From: Campylobacterota bacterium
GTDB taxonomy: Bacteria > Campylobacterota > Campylobacteria > Campylobacterales > Sulfurovaceae
Length of the DNA: 6,936 nucleotides
Direction of reading: 5' to 3'
NCBI GenBank assembly: GCA_030595845.1
Contig: JAUVCL010000104.1
Span: 1-6,936, forward strand
This document shows positions 1 through 6,192 of the stretch, one piece after another. Below the pieces are notes generated by a model. That model was not told where the DNA came from. It did no database searches and saw nothing but the letters and a program-made list of their open reading frames with translations. Both the position numbers and the translations under genes were made by a program. Position 1 is the first letter of the stretch. Each line of letters begins with the position of its first letter.

Positions 1-564
1 GTTTCAAATGCCTCTTGTACAACCAATGGTTTGGCTCCCGTTGCAAAAGTTCTGGATGATGCTTTTGGCATTGAAAATGCTCTGATGACAACAATCCACA
101 GCTATACAGCTTCTCAGCCTATCTTGGATGGAAAACATAAAAAAGATCCAAGAAAAGGACGTTCGGGTGCCGTGAATCTGGTACCTACGACCACGGGTGC
201 AGCTAAAGCTATCTCCAAAGTATTGCCAAATCTTGCAGGAAAAATAAATGGTCAGGCGATCAGAGTACCAACACCGGATGTTTCGATGGTGGACTTAACC
301 GTTACTTTAAATAAAAATGTGACAGTAGCTGATGTCCAAACAGCATTTAAAACAGCCAGTATTGGGTCTCATAAAGGAATTTTGGGAGTAGATGAAGAGT
401 ATAGGGTTTCACAAGACTTTGTAGGCGAAGAACTTTCTGCAGTTGTCGCTCAAGATACTATTCAAGTGATAGGTGGCAATATGGTAAAAGTACTCTCTTG
501 GTATGACAATGAGTGGGGATACTCTTGTCGTTTAGTCGATATGGCAGTACATATAAGTAAATAG
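1..564 (+). CDS. gap: Glyceraldehyde-3-phosphate dehydrogenase, C-terminal catalytic part (5' end outside window)
   Basis: Cytosolic phosphorylating GAPDH, which interconverts glyceraldehyde-3-phosphate and 1,3-bisphosphoglycerate with NAD(P). The reading frame is open from base 1, so the gene is cut by the window edge; about 150 N-terminal residues (the nucleotide-binding Rossmann part) are missing. Visible codon 6 is the catalytic Cys of SCTTN, codon 33 is the catalytic His of HSYT, and codon 88 is the substrate-phosphate Arg of RVPTPD. Their spacings (27 and 82) equal those of Cys149, His176 and Arg231 in the classical numbering. The PTTTGAAKA motif and the C-terminal SWYDNEWGYS are intact. 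The LP pair at classical 187-188 reads GK here, which touches a cofactor-preference position. The stop lies 7 nt before pgk, so the two are surely co-transcribed. The identity is certain; the NAD versus NADP preference is not visible. Confidence 0.97.
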   Translation, partial: VSNASCTTNGLAPVAKVLDDAFGIENALMTTIHSYTASQPILDGKHKKDPRKGRSGAVNLVPTTTGAAKAISKVLPNLAGKINGQAIRVPTPDVSMVDLTVTLNKNVTVADVQTAFKTASIGSHKGILGVDEEYRVSQDFVGEELSAVVAQDTIQVIGGNMVKVLSWYDNEWGYSCRLVDMAVHISK

Positions 565-571
565 GGAAAGA

Positions 572-1762
572 ATGAAAACAATTAAAGATTTAGATATTGA
601 TGGTAAAAGAGTATTTATAAGATGTGACTTTAATGTCCCCAAAGATGAATTTGGAAATATTACTGATGACAGACGTATTCGTTCTGCATTACAGACTATC
701 CGTTATTGTATTGACAGAGATTGTAAGATCATCTTGGCTTCTCATTATGAAAGACCAGAACCAGGAAAGTATGAAGAGAAATATTCACTTGTTCCTGTAG
801 CCAAGAGATTACATACACTGCTTAAGATCAAAAGAGACATTTTTATGGCAGAAGATGTTATAGGTCCTGATGCACCAGAAAAAGCAGCCAAAATGGAACC
901 GGGAGATGTTCTTTTACTTGAAAACCTTCGTTATGAAGAGGGAGAGACTACAAATGATGAGAACTTTGCAAAACAGTTAGCAGATTTTGCAGATATATAT
1001 ATTAACGATGCTTTTGGTGCTTGTCACAGAAAACATGCCTCTATTCACGCCATAACAAAATTCTTTGATGCGGATCATAAAGCAGCAGGTTTTCTGATGG
1101 CAAAGGAAGTTAATTTCTTTTCTAAAGTACTTGAGAAGCCTGTGCGTCCTTTTGTGGCAGTTGTTGGAGGCTCTAAAGTATCTGGTAAACTTCAGGCACT
1201 TACAAACCTTATTACTAAAGTGGACAAAGTCATCATTGGCGGAGGTATGGCCTTTACTTTTTTGAAGGCACACGGACATGAAGTGGGTAATTCACTTGTA
1301 GAAGATGATCTGTTGGAAGAAGCAAATAATATAGTTATAAAAGCTAAAGCACTGGGTGTAAAATTTTACTTACCGGTTGATGTGGTAGCGGCAGCTGAGT
1401 TTTCAGAAAATACTACCGTGAAGTTTCTCCCTGTGCAAGAGATACCAAAAGGATGGATGGGACTGGATATCGGTCCGGCATCTACGAGGCTGTTTCGTGA
1501 GGCCTTGAATGATGCACAGACCATTATATGGAATGGTCCTATGGGAGTCTATGAAATGGATAGATACTCTAAAGGGAGTATGGCCATGTCAAATAACATT
1601 GCACAAACACATGCCACAACGATTGTTGGGGGTGGAGATACAGCAGATGTTGTACAACGTGCAGGTGATGTAGATGAGATGACCTTTATTTCTACTGGTG
1701 GTGGAGCTAGTTTGAAGCTTATAGAGGGTGCAATCTTACCAGGACTGGAAGCATTAAAGTAA
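572..1762 (+). CDS. pgk: Phosphoglycerate kinase
   Basis: Monomeric cytosolic kinase that transfers phosphate between 1,3-bisphosphoglycerate and ADP, the ATP-yielding step after Gap. At 396 aa it has the usual full length. N-domain substrate motifs are RCDFNVP (17-23), ENLRYEEGE (117-125) and NDAFGACHRKHAS (145-157, with Arg153). The nucleotide-domain motifs are GGSKVSGK (199-206), GPMGVYE (322-328), GGGDT (353-357) and STGGGAS (374-380). Oddly, the usual HLGRP substrate loop reads HYERP (58-62): His and Arg are kept, but Gly is replaced by Glu, and the following segment is PGKYEEKYSL. The ATG is 7 nt after the gap stop, with a GGGAAAG purine run between them that overlaps the gap stop region and serves as ribosome binding site. 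tpiA follows after 38 nt. Confidence 0.98.
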   Translation: MKTIKDLDIDGKRVFIRCDFNVPKDEFGNITDDRRIRSALQTIRYCIDRDCKIILASHYERPEPGKYEEKYSLVPVAKRLHTLLKIKRDIFMAEDVIGPDAPEKAAKMEPGDVLLLENLRYEEGETTNDENFAKQLADFADIYINDAFGACHRKHASIHAITKFFDADHKAAGFLMAKEVNFFSKVLEKPVRPFVAVVGGSKVSGKLQALTNLITKVDKVIIGGGMAFTFLKAHGHEVGNSLVEDDLLEEANNIVIKAKALGVKFYLPVDVVAAAEFSENTTVKFLPVQEIPKGWMGLDIGPASTRLFREALNDAQTIIWNGPMGVYEMDRYSKGSMAMSNNIAQTHATTIVGGGDTADVVQRAGDVDEMTFISTGGGASLKLIEGAILPGLEALK

Positions 1763-1800
1763 AAAATGATTTCTATATTGAAAAATAAAAAAGGATTTTT

Positions 1801-2493
1801 ATGATTTTTGCAGCAAATTTTAAAACCAATCACACACGTAAAAGTACGGAATTATATATTGAAGAGTTAAATGAGAAATTAGGTGCCAAAAAATCTGAAG
1901 ATAAAGTATATATCTTTCCTCCTGCTACAGCATTAGATGCATATGAAGGTGATTTTAGAGTTGGGACACAGAATGCCTATCCTGCTGTAAACGGTGCGTA
2001 TACGGGAGAAATAGGGTTAGAACAGCTTGATGAATTTGATATTAAGACCATCCTCATCGGTCACAGTGAAAGACGTGAACATATGGGAGAATCTCAAGAA
2101 AAAGTGGCGGAAAAATTTTCTTTTTTTCAAGAGCATGATTTTGAGATCATCTATTGTATCGGTGAACCACTGCATATTCGTGAAAAAGGTTTTGAGGCAG
2201 TGATGCAATATCTACTTGCACAGTTTGAGGGTATTGATATTAACTGTGAGAATCTGATTATTGCTTATGAACCTATCTGGGCTATAGGAACAGGTAGATC
2301 TGCCAAGGTTGAAGAGATATCTACAACACACAGAGCATTAAAAAAAGCCATAGGTAACAAACCCTTACTGTATGGAGGATCTGTAAAACCTGCCAACATT
2401 AAAGAGATCATCAATATTGCCGGGGTAGATGGTGTATTGGTTGGGTCTGCATCACTTGATGCGGGTATTTTTTCTGAAATGATTTTATCGTGA
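1801..2493 (+). CDS. tpiA: Triose-phosphate isomerase
   Basis: Cytosolic TIM-barrel enzyme that interconverts dihydroxyacetone phosphate and glyceraldehyde-3-phosphate, feeding Gap upstream in the same operon. Catalytic residues are present: Asn6 and Lys8 (ANFKTN), electrophile His88 in IGHSERR, base Glu157 in YEPIWAIGTG (156-165, including the flexible loop 6), and the phosphate-binding YGGSV (191-195) and GVLVGSASL near the C terminus. At 230 aa it is shorter than the roughly 250 aa of most bacterial enzymes, which is normal for Campylobacterota. The start is supported by AAGGA at 1791-1795, five bases before the ATG, and by the family-typical short N terminus. It is the last gene of the gap-pgk-tpiA run. 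I see no canonical intrinsic terminator after it; an inverted-repeat element begins 4 nt downstream. Confidence 0.98.
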   Translation: MIFAANFKTNHTRKSTELYIEELNEKLGAKKSEDKVYIFPPATALDAYEGDFRVGTQNAYPAVNGAYTGEIGLEQLDEFDIKTILIGHSERREHMGESQEKVAEKFSFFQEHDFEIIYCIGEPLHIREKGFEAVMQYLLAQFEGIDINCENLIIAYEPIWAIGTGRSAKVEEISTTHRALKKAIGNKPLLYGGSVKPANIKEIINIAGVDGVLVGSASLDAGIFSEMILS

Positions 2494-2497
2494 TCAT

Positions 2498-2523
2498 GTA
2501 GGGGGCAACCCCTGTGTTGTCCC
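2498..2523 (+). repeat. REP-like unit, left: GTAG head plus hairpin
   Basis: GTAG (2498-2501) is followed at once by an imperfect hairpin. GGGGCAAC (2502-2509) pairs with GTTGTCCC (2516-2523) over eight positions with one G-T wobble, closing the loop CCCTGT (2510-2515). A competing smaller fold is AGGGG/CCCCT with a GCAA tetraloop (2500-2513). No T-tract follows, so it does not look like an intrinsic terminator for tpiA, although it could protect the 3' end of the mRNA. Confidence 0.7.
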
Positions 2524-2612
2524 GTGGGTACAAGACTAATACAAGATTTAAAAATATTTATTCATCAAAAACATGTATCATCTGATTTTTTAAGAATGTA
2601 TCTTGAACCTTC

Positions 2613-2638
2613 GGGCGGATACAGGGATTCGCCCCTAC
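2613..2638 (-). repeat. REP-like unit, right: GTAG head plus hairpin (inverted)
   Basis: This is the mirror image of the left unit. On the minus strand GTAG (2638-2635) is followed by a hairpin, seen on the plus strand as GGGCGGAT (2613-2620) paired with ATTCGCCC (2627-2634). It has eight pairs with one G-T wobble and a 6-nt loop (2621-2626), whose minus-strand sequence CCCTGT is identical to the left loop. It starts 6 nt downstream of the nusA stop and would lie in the 3' end of the nusA transcript. No T-tract follows it in that direction. Confidence 0.7.
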
Positions 2639-2644
2639 AAAAAA

Positions 2645-3808
2645 TTATTTAAATAGATCTGCCAATGCAGTTGTATCTGTTGTCTTAGCCGCTTCAGCAT
2701 TCTCTGAGCTGTCTACTTGTCTTTCTGTGACACCTTCAATTTCATTCAGTTCGATGGTATACCCTGTTAACATTGATGCCAAACGGATATTGATCCCAGA
2801 TTTTCCGATGGCTTTTGCTTTTTGATCACCTGTAATGTTAACAACGGCTTTTTTCTCTTCTGCATCTACTTTGATACTTTGTGAAATGGCAGGACTTAAG
2901 GCACGCGTAATAAATACTTCAGGAATAGGTGAAAACTCGATACAGTCGATATTTTCATCATTAAGCTCTCGGCTTACTGCATTGATACGTACTCCTTTAA
3001 CACCCACCGCTGCACCAATAGGATCGATATTCATCTGCTCTGTCTTAAGTGCTATTTTTGCTCTTTCTCCAGGGATCCTTGCTGCGGCAATGATCTCAAC
3101 CAGTCCATCATCTATTTCCGGTACTTCAGTTGCCATAAGTGATTCAAGGAACTTAGGAGATGTTCTTGTAAGTTCAAGGAAAAGGCCGTATTCAGGGTCA
3201 ACACTTACATATCTTAAAAGTGCACGGATAGAATCCCCACGTTTAAATTTTTCACCTTTAATACGGTTTCTTAGTGTCATAACACCTTTAAGCTCACCGA
3301 TCTCAACATGTGTATTGTCCTCAGCATCTACTCGGTTTACCGTACCTAGCATCACAGTACCTACTTTTTCTCTATACTTTTCAAATAAGTCTTGTTCTAC
3401 ACGTCTTTGTATATGGTACTCAAGTTCTCTAAAAAGATTGGCTGAAGCAGTACGACCATGGTCTTCAAGGATAAATGCTTCTTTAAGTTGATCTCCGAGC
3501 TCGATGGAGTCATCAAACTCTTTAGCTTCTGAAAGAGGGATGAAACTGTCTGACTCCACTTCTTTTGTATTTGGCTCTTTTCCCACCTCTACAAAAAGTT
3601 TAGGATCATCATCAGCTACAACCGTGATGACCTTATTGACAGAATAGGTTTTAGTATCATGGTCAATAAGCACTTCAAAGGTACTTGTAAAAGAAGTCAG
3701 TTTTTTGGCTGTATTGCTGAGTGCTTCCTGAAATGCTTCTACTGCATGCTCTTTGGAAATATTTTTTTCATGTGCGATCGCATCTATAATATCTAAGATT
3801 TTTTCCAT
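2645..3808 (-). CDS. nusA: Transcription termination/antitermination factor NusA (short form)
   Basis: RNA-polymerase-binding and RNA-binding factor acting in pausing, termination and rRNA antitermination. From the chosen ATG the protein is 387 aa: an N-terminal polymerase-binding domain (about 1-135, starting MEKILDIIDAIAHEKN), an S1 domain (about 146-215, KVGTVMLGTVNRV), then two KH domains with the G-x-x-G loops GVKG (269-272) and GKSG (335-338). It ends in a Ser/Thr/Ala/acidic tail (about 361-387). It lacks the C-terminal acidic repeats of the 495-aa E. coli protein, as in other Campylobacterota. The frame stays open upstream to 3922, but the ATG at 3808 has AGGA six bases before it, matches the MEK start I know from the family, and the longer start would lie upstream of the best -10 box. 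It is divergent from the miaB operon and convergent with tpiA. Confidence 0.97.
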   Translation of the reverse strand: MEKILDIIDAIAHEKNISKEHAVEAFQEALSNTAKKLTSFTSTFEVLIDHDTKTYSVNKVITVVADDDPKLFVEVGKEPNTKEVESDSFIPLSEAKEFDDSIELGDQLKEAFILEDHGRTASANLFRELEYHIQRRVEQDLFEKYREKVGTVMLGTVNRVDAEDNTHVEIGELKGVMTLRNRIKGEKFKRGDSIRALLRYVSVDPEYGLFLELTRTSPKFLESLMATEVPEIDDGLVEIIAAARIPGERAKIALKTEQMNIDPIGAAVGVKGVRINAVSRELNDENIDCIEFSPIPEVFITRALSPAISQSIKVDAEEKKAVVNITGDQKAKAIGKSGINIRLASMLTGYTIELNEIEGVTERQVDSSENAEAAKTTDTTALADLFK

Positions 3809-3814
3809 AATGAT

Positions 3815-3818
3815 TCCT
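3815..3818 (-). promoter_or_regulatory. Ribosome binding site of nusA (decides the start)
   Basis: AGGA on the minus strand, six bases before the ATG at 3808. It favours this start over the in-frame ATGs at 3862 and 3922; the bases before 3862 (GACGTTCTTAACACTGTT) contain no Shine-Dalgarno match. Confidence 0.7.
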
Positions 3819-3907
3819 GTGTATACAAAATTATCTCCATCTACCGCTACAAGAGGTAACATAACAGTGTTAAGAACGTCTAGGGAGGGTATTTTTGAAG
3901 AATGAGT

Positions 3908-3913
3908 ATTATA
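3908..3913 (-). promoter_or_regulatory. Putative nusA promoter, -10 box
   Basis: A perfect TATAAT on the minus strand, in the context GATATAATACT. Seventeen bases upstream the hexamer is TTTTCA (3936-3931), a poor -35 match, which is common for housekeeping promoters in Campylobacterota. Transcription would begin near 3901 and give a leader of about 93 nt before nusA. This is inferred from the motif alone. Confidence 0.5.
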
Positions 3914-3941
3914 TCTAACCAAAGCTTTACTGAAAATAAAG

Positions 3942-3947
3942 TATAAT
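3942..3947 (+). promoter_or_regulatory. Putative promoter of the HP0268-like/miaB/lpxJ/xer operon, -10 box
   Basis: A perfect TATAAT on the plus strand, 51 nt before the first ATG. No convincing -35 hexamer is seen at the usual distance. It lies 28 nt from the oppositely oriented -10 box of nusA, so both transcription units would share one compact divergent promoter region. The TA-rich stretch at 3959-3973 is a weaker alternative. Confidence 0.5.
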
Positions 3948-3998
3948 AATCGAACTAACTATATATAAGTATACAGAATAAATGAAAAGGTAATCTAG

Positions 3999-4238
3999 AT
4001 GAAATTAAAACTTGCTAGAACAACACTTAAAGCAAAGCCAAAAACAATTGAGTTAACAAAAGTAGAAGAAGATCTAGCGAATAAATCTATATTTTATTTT
4101 GATAAAGACAACTCCCACAAAGAATTAAAAGAGCTCATAGAGTATTTTGAAGAAAAAGGTTTCTCTGTCTATATGAGAGAAGTCAAATATGGATTGGATG
4201 AAAACGAATATATCTACGAAGTACATATTATTGCCTAA
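3999..4238 (+). CDS. HP0268-family small protein (putative nuclease)
   Basis: A 79-aa protein without signal peptide or membrane segment. It matches, from memory, the H. pylori HP0268 family along its whole length: start MKLKLARTT, central SIFYF (30-34), EEKGFSVYMREV (51-62) and a YEVHII end (73-78). HP0268 has a compact alpha/beta fold likened to the Smr domain and was reported to nick DNA and to cleave RNA at purines. Residues I recall as important there correspond to Lys11, Glu48 (Asp in HP0268) and Glu52 here; this mapping is from memory. AAAAGG (3985-3990), eight bases before the ATG, supports the start. It is the first gene of the operon, and its last 8 nt overlap the likely TTG start of miaB, suggesting coupled translation. 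The physiological role is unknown; its constant place beside miaB hints at an RNA-related job. Confidence 0.88.
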   Translation: MKLKLARTTLKAKPKTIELTKVEEDLANKSIFYFDKDNSHKELKELIEYFEEKGFSVYMREVKYGLDENEYIYEVHIIA

Positions 4239-5535
4239 AAAATTATTTATAGAAACACTTGGTTGTGCAATGAATGTTCGCGACAGCGAACATATGATCG
4301 CAGAACTAAACCAAAAAGAATCTTACGAACTTACTGAAGAACTCTCCGAAGCAGACCTTATCATTATCAATACTTGCTCTGTACGGGAAAAACCTGTTGC
4401 AAAACTCTTTTCGGAGATCGGGGTATTTAATAAATACAAAAAAGAGGGTGCCAAAATTGGTGTTACAGGATGTACCGCCTCACATTTGGGTGCAGATATC
4501 ATTAAGCGTGCACCTGCCGTTGATTTTGTACTGGGTGCAAGAAATGTCTCAAAGATCACAGACGTGGTCAATAGAAAACATGCGGTAGAAGTCAGTACAG
4601 ACTTTGATGAAAGTACCTATGCCTTTGGTGAATACCGATCTAACCCTTTTAAGGCAATGGTCAACATATCTATAGGATGTGACAAGTCTTGTACCTTCTG
4701 TATCGTACCTGCTACGCGTGGAGATGAGATCTCTATCCCTTCATCTCTCATTGTGCAGGAGATCAAAAAAGCAGTTGTGACGGGTGCAAAAGAAGTGATG
4801 CTTCTGGGGCAAAATGTAAACAATTACGGAAGACGCTTTGGTGCTTCTGAAGAGCGTTGTGACTTTACCGAGTTACTACAAAAAATCTCTAAAATAGAAG
4901 GCTTAGAGCGTATACGCTTTACCTCTCCTCACCCTTTACATATGGATGATACTTTCATTCAGGAGTTTGCATCAAATCCTAAGATCTGTAAACAGATACA
5001 TGTACCTCTGCAGAGTGGATCAACTTCACTGCTCAAAGCAATGAAAAGAGGTTACACGAAAGAGAACTTCATTAACCGTTGTGAAAAGATACGTGCACTG
5101 TGCCCAGATGCAACCATCTCTACCGATGTTATCGTCGGTTTTCCCGGTGAAAGTGATGCGGATTTTGAAGATACAATGGATGTACTTGAAAAAGTACGTT
5201 TTGAACAAATGTTCTCTTTTAAATATTCTCCCAGACCTCAAACAGAAGCAGCAGACTTTGAAGATCAGATAGACAATGCTTTATCTGGAAAACGCTTGAC
5301 ACGTTTACAGGCCAGACACACTGAGATCATAGATGAGATCATGGATGCACAAATGGGTGCAGTCCATAAAGTCTATTTTGATGAACTCAAACCAAATGGA
5401 AGAGTCTCAGGACGTTCGGATGATGGAAAACTCTTTTTTGTTCAGGGTAGCGAAGAACTTTTAGGTAAAATAGTAGATGTAAAAGTGATTAAAACATCCA
5501 GAGGTGCGCTTGATGGAGAAGTATTGCAGGTATAG
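4231..5535 (+). CDS. miaB: tRNA-2-methylthio-N6-dimethylallyladenosine synthase MiaB
   Basis: Radical SAM methylthiotransferase that adds a methylthio group to i6A37 of tRNAs reading UNN codons. Counted from the TTG the protein is 434 aa. The N-terminal UPF0004 domain carries the three cysteines of the auxiliary 4Fe-4S cluster: Cys12 (LGCAMN), Cys49 (NTCSVREK) and Cys81 (TGCTAS). The radical SAM core has CDKSCTFC (Cys150, 154, 157), and a C-terminal TRAM domain spans about 376-434. I chose the TTG at 4231 because the family starts as xPKKLFIETLGCAMN; a weak GAAG at 4218-4221 is nine bases ahead. In-frame ATGs at 4189 and 4198 would add 11-14 residues read from inside the upstream gene; a purine-rich GAGAGAAG precedes 4189, so that start cannot be fully excluded. 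lpxJ follows after 3 nt. Confidence 0.96.
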   Translation: MPKKLFIETLGCAMNVRDSEHMIAELNQKESYELTEELSEADLIIINTCSVREKPVAKLFSEIGVFNKYKKEGAKIGVTGCTASHLGADIIKRAPAVDFVLGARNVSKITDVVNRKHAVEVSTDFDESTYAFGEYRSNPFKAMVNISIGCDKSCTFCIVPATRGDEISIPSSLIVQEIKKAVVTGAKEVMLLGQNVNNYGRRFGASEERCDFTELLQKISKIEGLERIRFTSPHPLHMDDTFIQEFASNPKICKQIHVPLQSGSTSLLKAMKRGYTKENFINRCEKIRALCPDATISTDVIVGFPGESDADFEDTMDVLEKVRFEQMFSFKYSPRPQTEAADFEDQIDNALSGKRLTRLQARHTEIIDEIMDAQMGAVHKVYFDELKPNGRVSGRSDDGKLFFVQGSEELLGKIVDVKVIKTSRGALDGEVLQV

Positions 5536-5538
5536 AAA

Positions 5539-6159
5539 ATGAAAGATTTTTTGAGACAGGTTGGGCAAATTGTTATCCCTCCCGTAGTATACATTATCAT
5601 GCGTATTATCTGGTATACCTCTTCCAAAAAGTTTCATTTCATTACCCCTGTAGGTGATGAACAGCATATTTGTGTTACTTGGCATGGAGAGCTTCTCATG
5701 AGTCCTCAAGCCTATAGACATATTCATCAAAAACAAAAATCTTCAGCGATCATCTCTCAACATTTTGATGGACAACTTATCGCCTCAACACTTAATCTTC
5801 TTTCTATTAGACCCCTTAGGGGATCAAGTAAAAAAGGTGCAAAAAAGGTACTTTTAGAAGCCTTTCGTGCTGTAAAAAATGGTGAAGAAGTATTGATCAC
5901 ACCTGATGGACCCAGAGGTCCAAGACACAGTATGAGTGATGGTGCCATAGGATTGGCTGTGAAAAGTAAGCTACCTATATTTGTGATGAATTATAAAGCC
6001 AGTTCTTACTGGCAGTTAAAAAGTTGGGATCAGTTTGTCATCCCTAAACCTTTTTGTAAAATAGATTTTTATATGCAAAGTATTTCTTTGGAAGGCTTGT
6101 CTCTGGATGAGGCACGAGAGTATCTTTTAGTCCAAATGCTAGAGCACACGATACAGTAG
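5539..6159 (+). CDS. lpxJ: LpxJ-type lipid A secondary acyltransferase (DUF374 family)
   Basis: A 206-aa lysophospholipid-acyltransferase-like protein of the DUF374 family. A hydrophobic N-terminal segment (about 10-27) probably anchors it to the inner membrane, facing the cytoplasm. Family motifs are TWHGE (47-51), SQHFDGQ (73-79), the RGSSKKGAKK block (94-103) and TPDGPRGPR (121-129). The H. pylori protein in the same position next to miaB (Jhp0255/HP0270) was characterised as LpxJ, which adds a secondary acyl chain to the lipid A precursor and, unlike LpxL/LpxM, does not need Kdo first. The assignment here rests on family plus synteny, so a different acyl acceptor remains possible. The start 3 nt after miaB and the 33 nt to the next gene mean it sits within the operon and probably depends on its promoter. 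Confidence 0.85.
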   Translation: MKDFLRQVGQIVIPPVVYIIMRIIWYTSSKKFHFITPVGDEQHICVTWHGELLMSPQAYRHIHQKQKSSAIISQHFDGQLIASTLNLLSIRPLRGSSKKGAKKVLLEAFRAVKNGEEVLITPDGPRGPRHSMSDGAIGLAVKSKLPIFVMNYKASSYWQLKSWDQFVIPKPFCKIDFYMQSISLEGLSLDEAREYLLVQMLEHTIQ

Positions 6160-6192
6160 GGTTGGTAAATTGACCTTACAACGGAGTACTGA

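Larger units (their letters stand above)
2497..2639. repeat. BIME/MITE-like element: two inverted REP-type units
   Basis: The 143-bp element fills the space between convergent tpiA and nusA. Its outer 39 bases at each end (2497-2535, and 2601-2639 read on the minus strand) align without gaps at 29 of 39 positions. Both begin TGTAGGGG, share the CCCTGT core and end in CAAGA. In each unit GTAG sits directly at the foot of an 8-bp hairpin, with the hairpins 5 nt from the two ends. This is the architecture described for REP sequences (GTAG head plus hairpin, mobilised in trans by Y1-type TnpA_REP/RAYT transposases), and an inverted pair is a BIME. The central 65 bp (2536-2600) is AT-rich and has no coding potential. 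I see no clear target-site duplication. A classical MITE with terminal inverted repeats is the alternative. The structure is seen directly; the class assignment is inference. Confidence 0.75.

Noticed and set aside
1763..1800. Regulatory or terminator structure between pgk and tpiA
   Set aside because: The 38 nt are AT-rich with no stem of note; they contain only the tpiA ribosome site. It is ordinary operon spacing.
2500..2513. Intrinsic terminator for tpiA
   Set aside because: AGGGG/CCCCT with a GCAA loop is a good small hairpin, but TGTGTTGTCCC follows rather than a T-tract. It is better explained as part of the left REP-like unit.
2540..2602. Direct repeats in the element centre (TACAAGA twice, ATGTATC twice)
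   Set aside because: Each is only 7 bases long in AT-rich sequence. The first TACAAGA belongs to the conserved tail of the left unit. There is too little to call a separate repeat.
2835..3491. A 218-codon open frame on the plus strand, antisense to nusA
   Set aside because: It lies wholly inside the well-supported nusA gene, its translation is Ser/Thr/Ile-rich low-quality sequence, and it matches no family I know. It is a shadow frame.
3809..3922. A longer nusA starting at 3922 (425 aa)
   Set aside because: The extra 38 residues are not part of the NusA family start, that start lies upstream of the likely -10 box, and the ATG at 3808 has a proper AGGA site.
5812..5822. CCCCTTAGGGG palindrome inside lpxJ, a possible second copy of the GGGG-type repeat
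   Set aside because: It is short, lies in a conserved coding motif (RPLRGS), has no GTAG head and no similarity to the element outside the G/C runs. Chance is sufficient.
6161..6182. Hairpin just upstream of the xer ribosome site
   Set aside because: GTT-bulge-GTAA pairs with TTAC-AAC over seven base pairs with a bulge and ends right before GGAG. It is too weak and AT-rich to claim as a regulator without comparative support.
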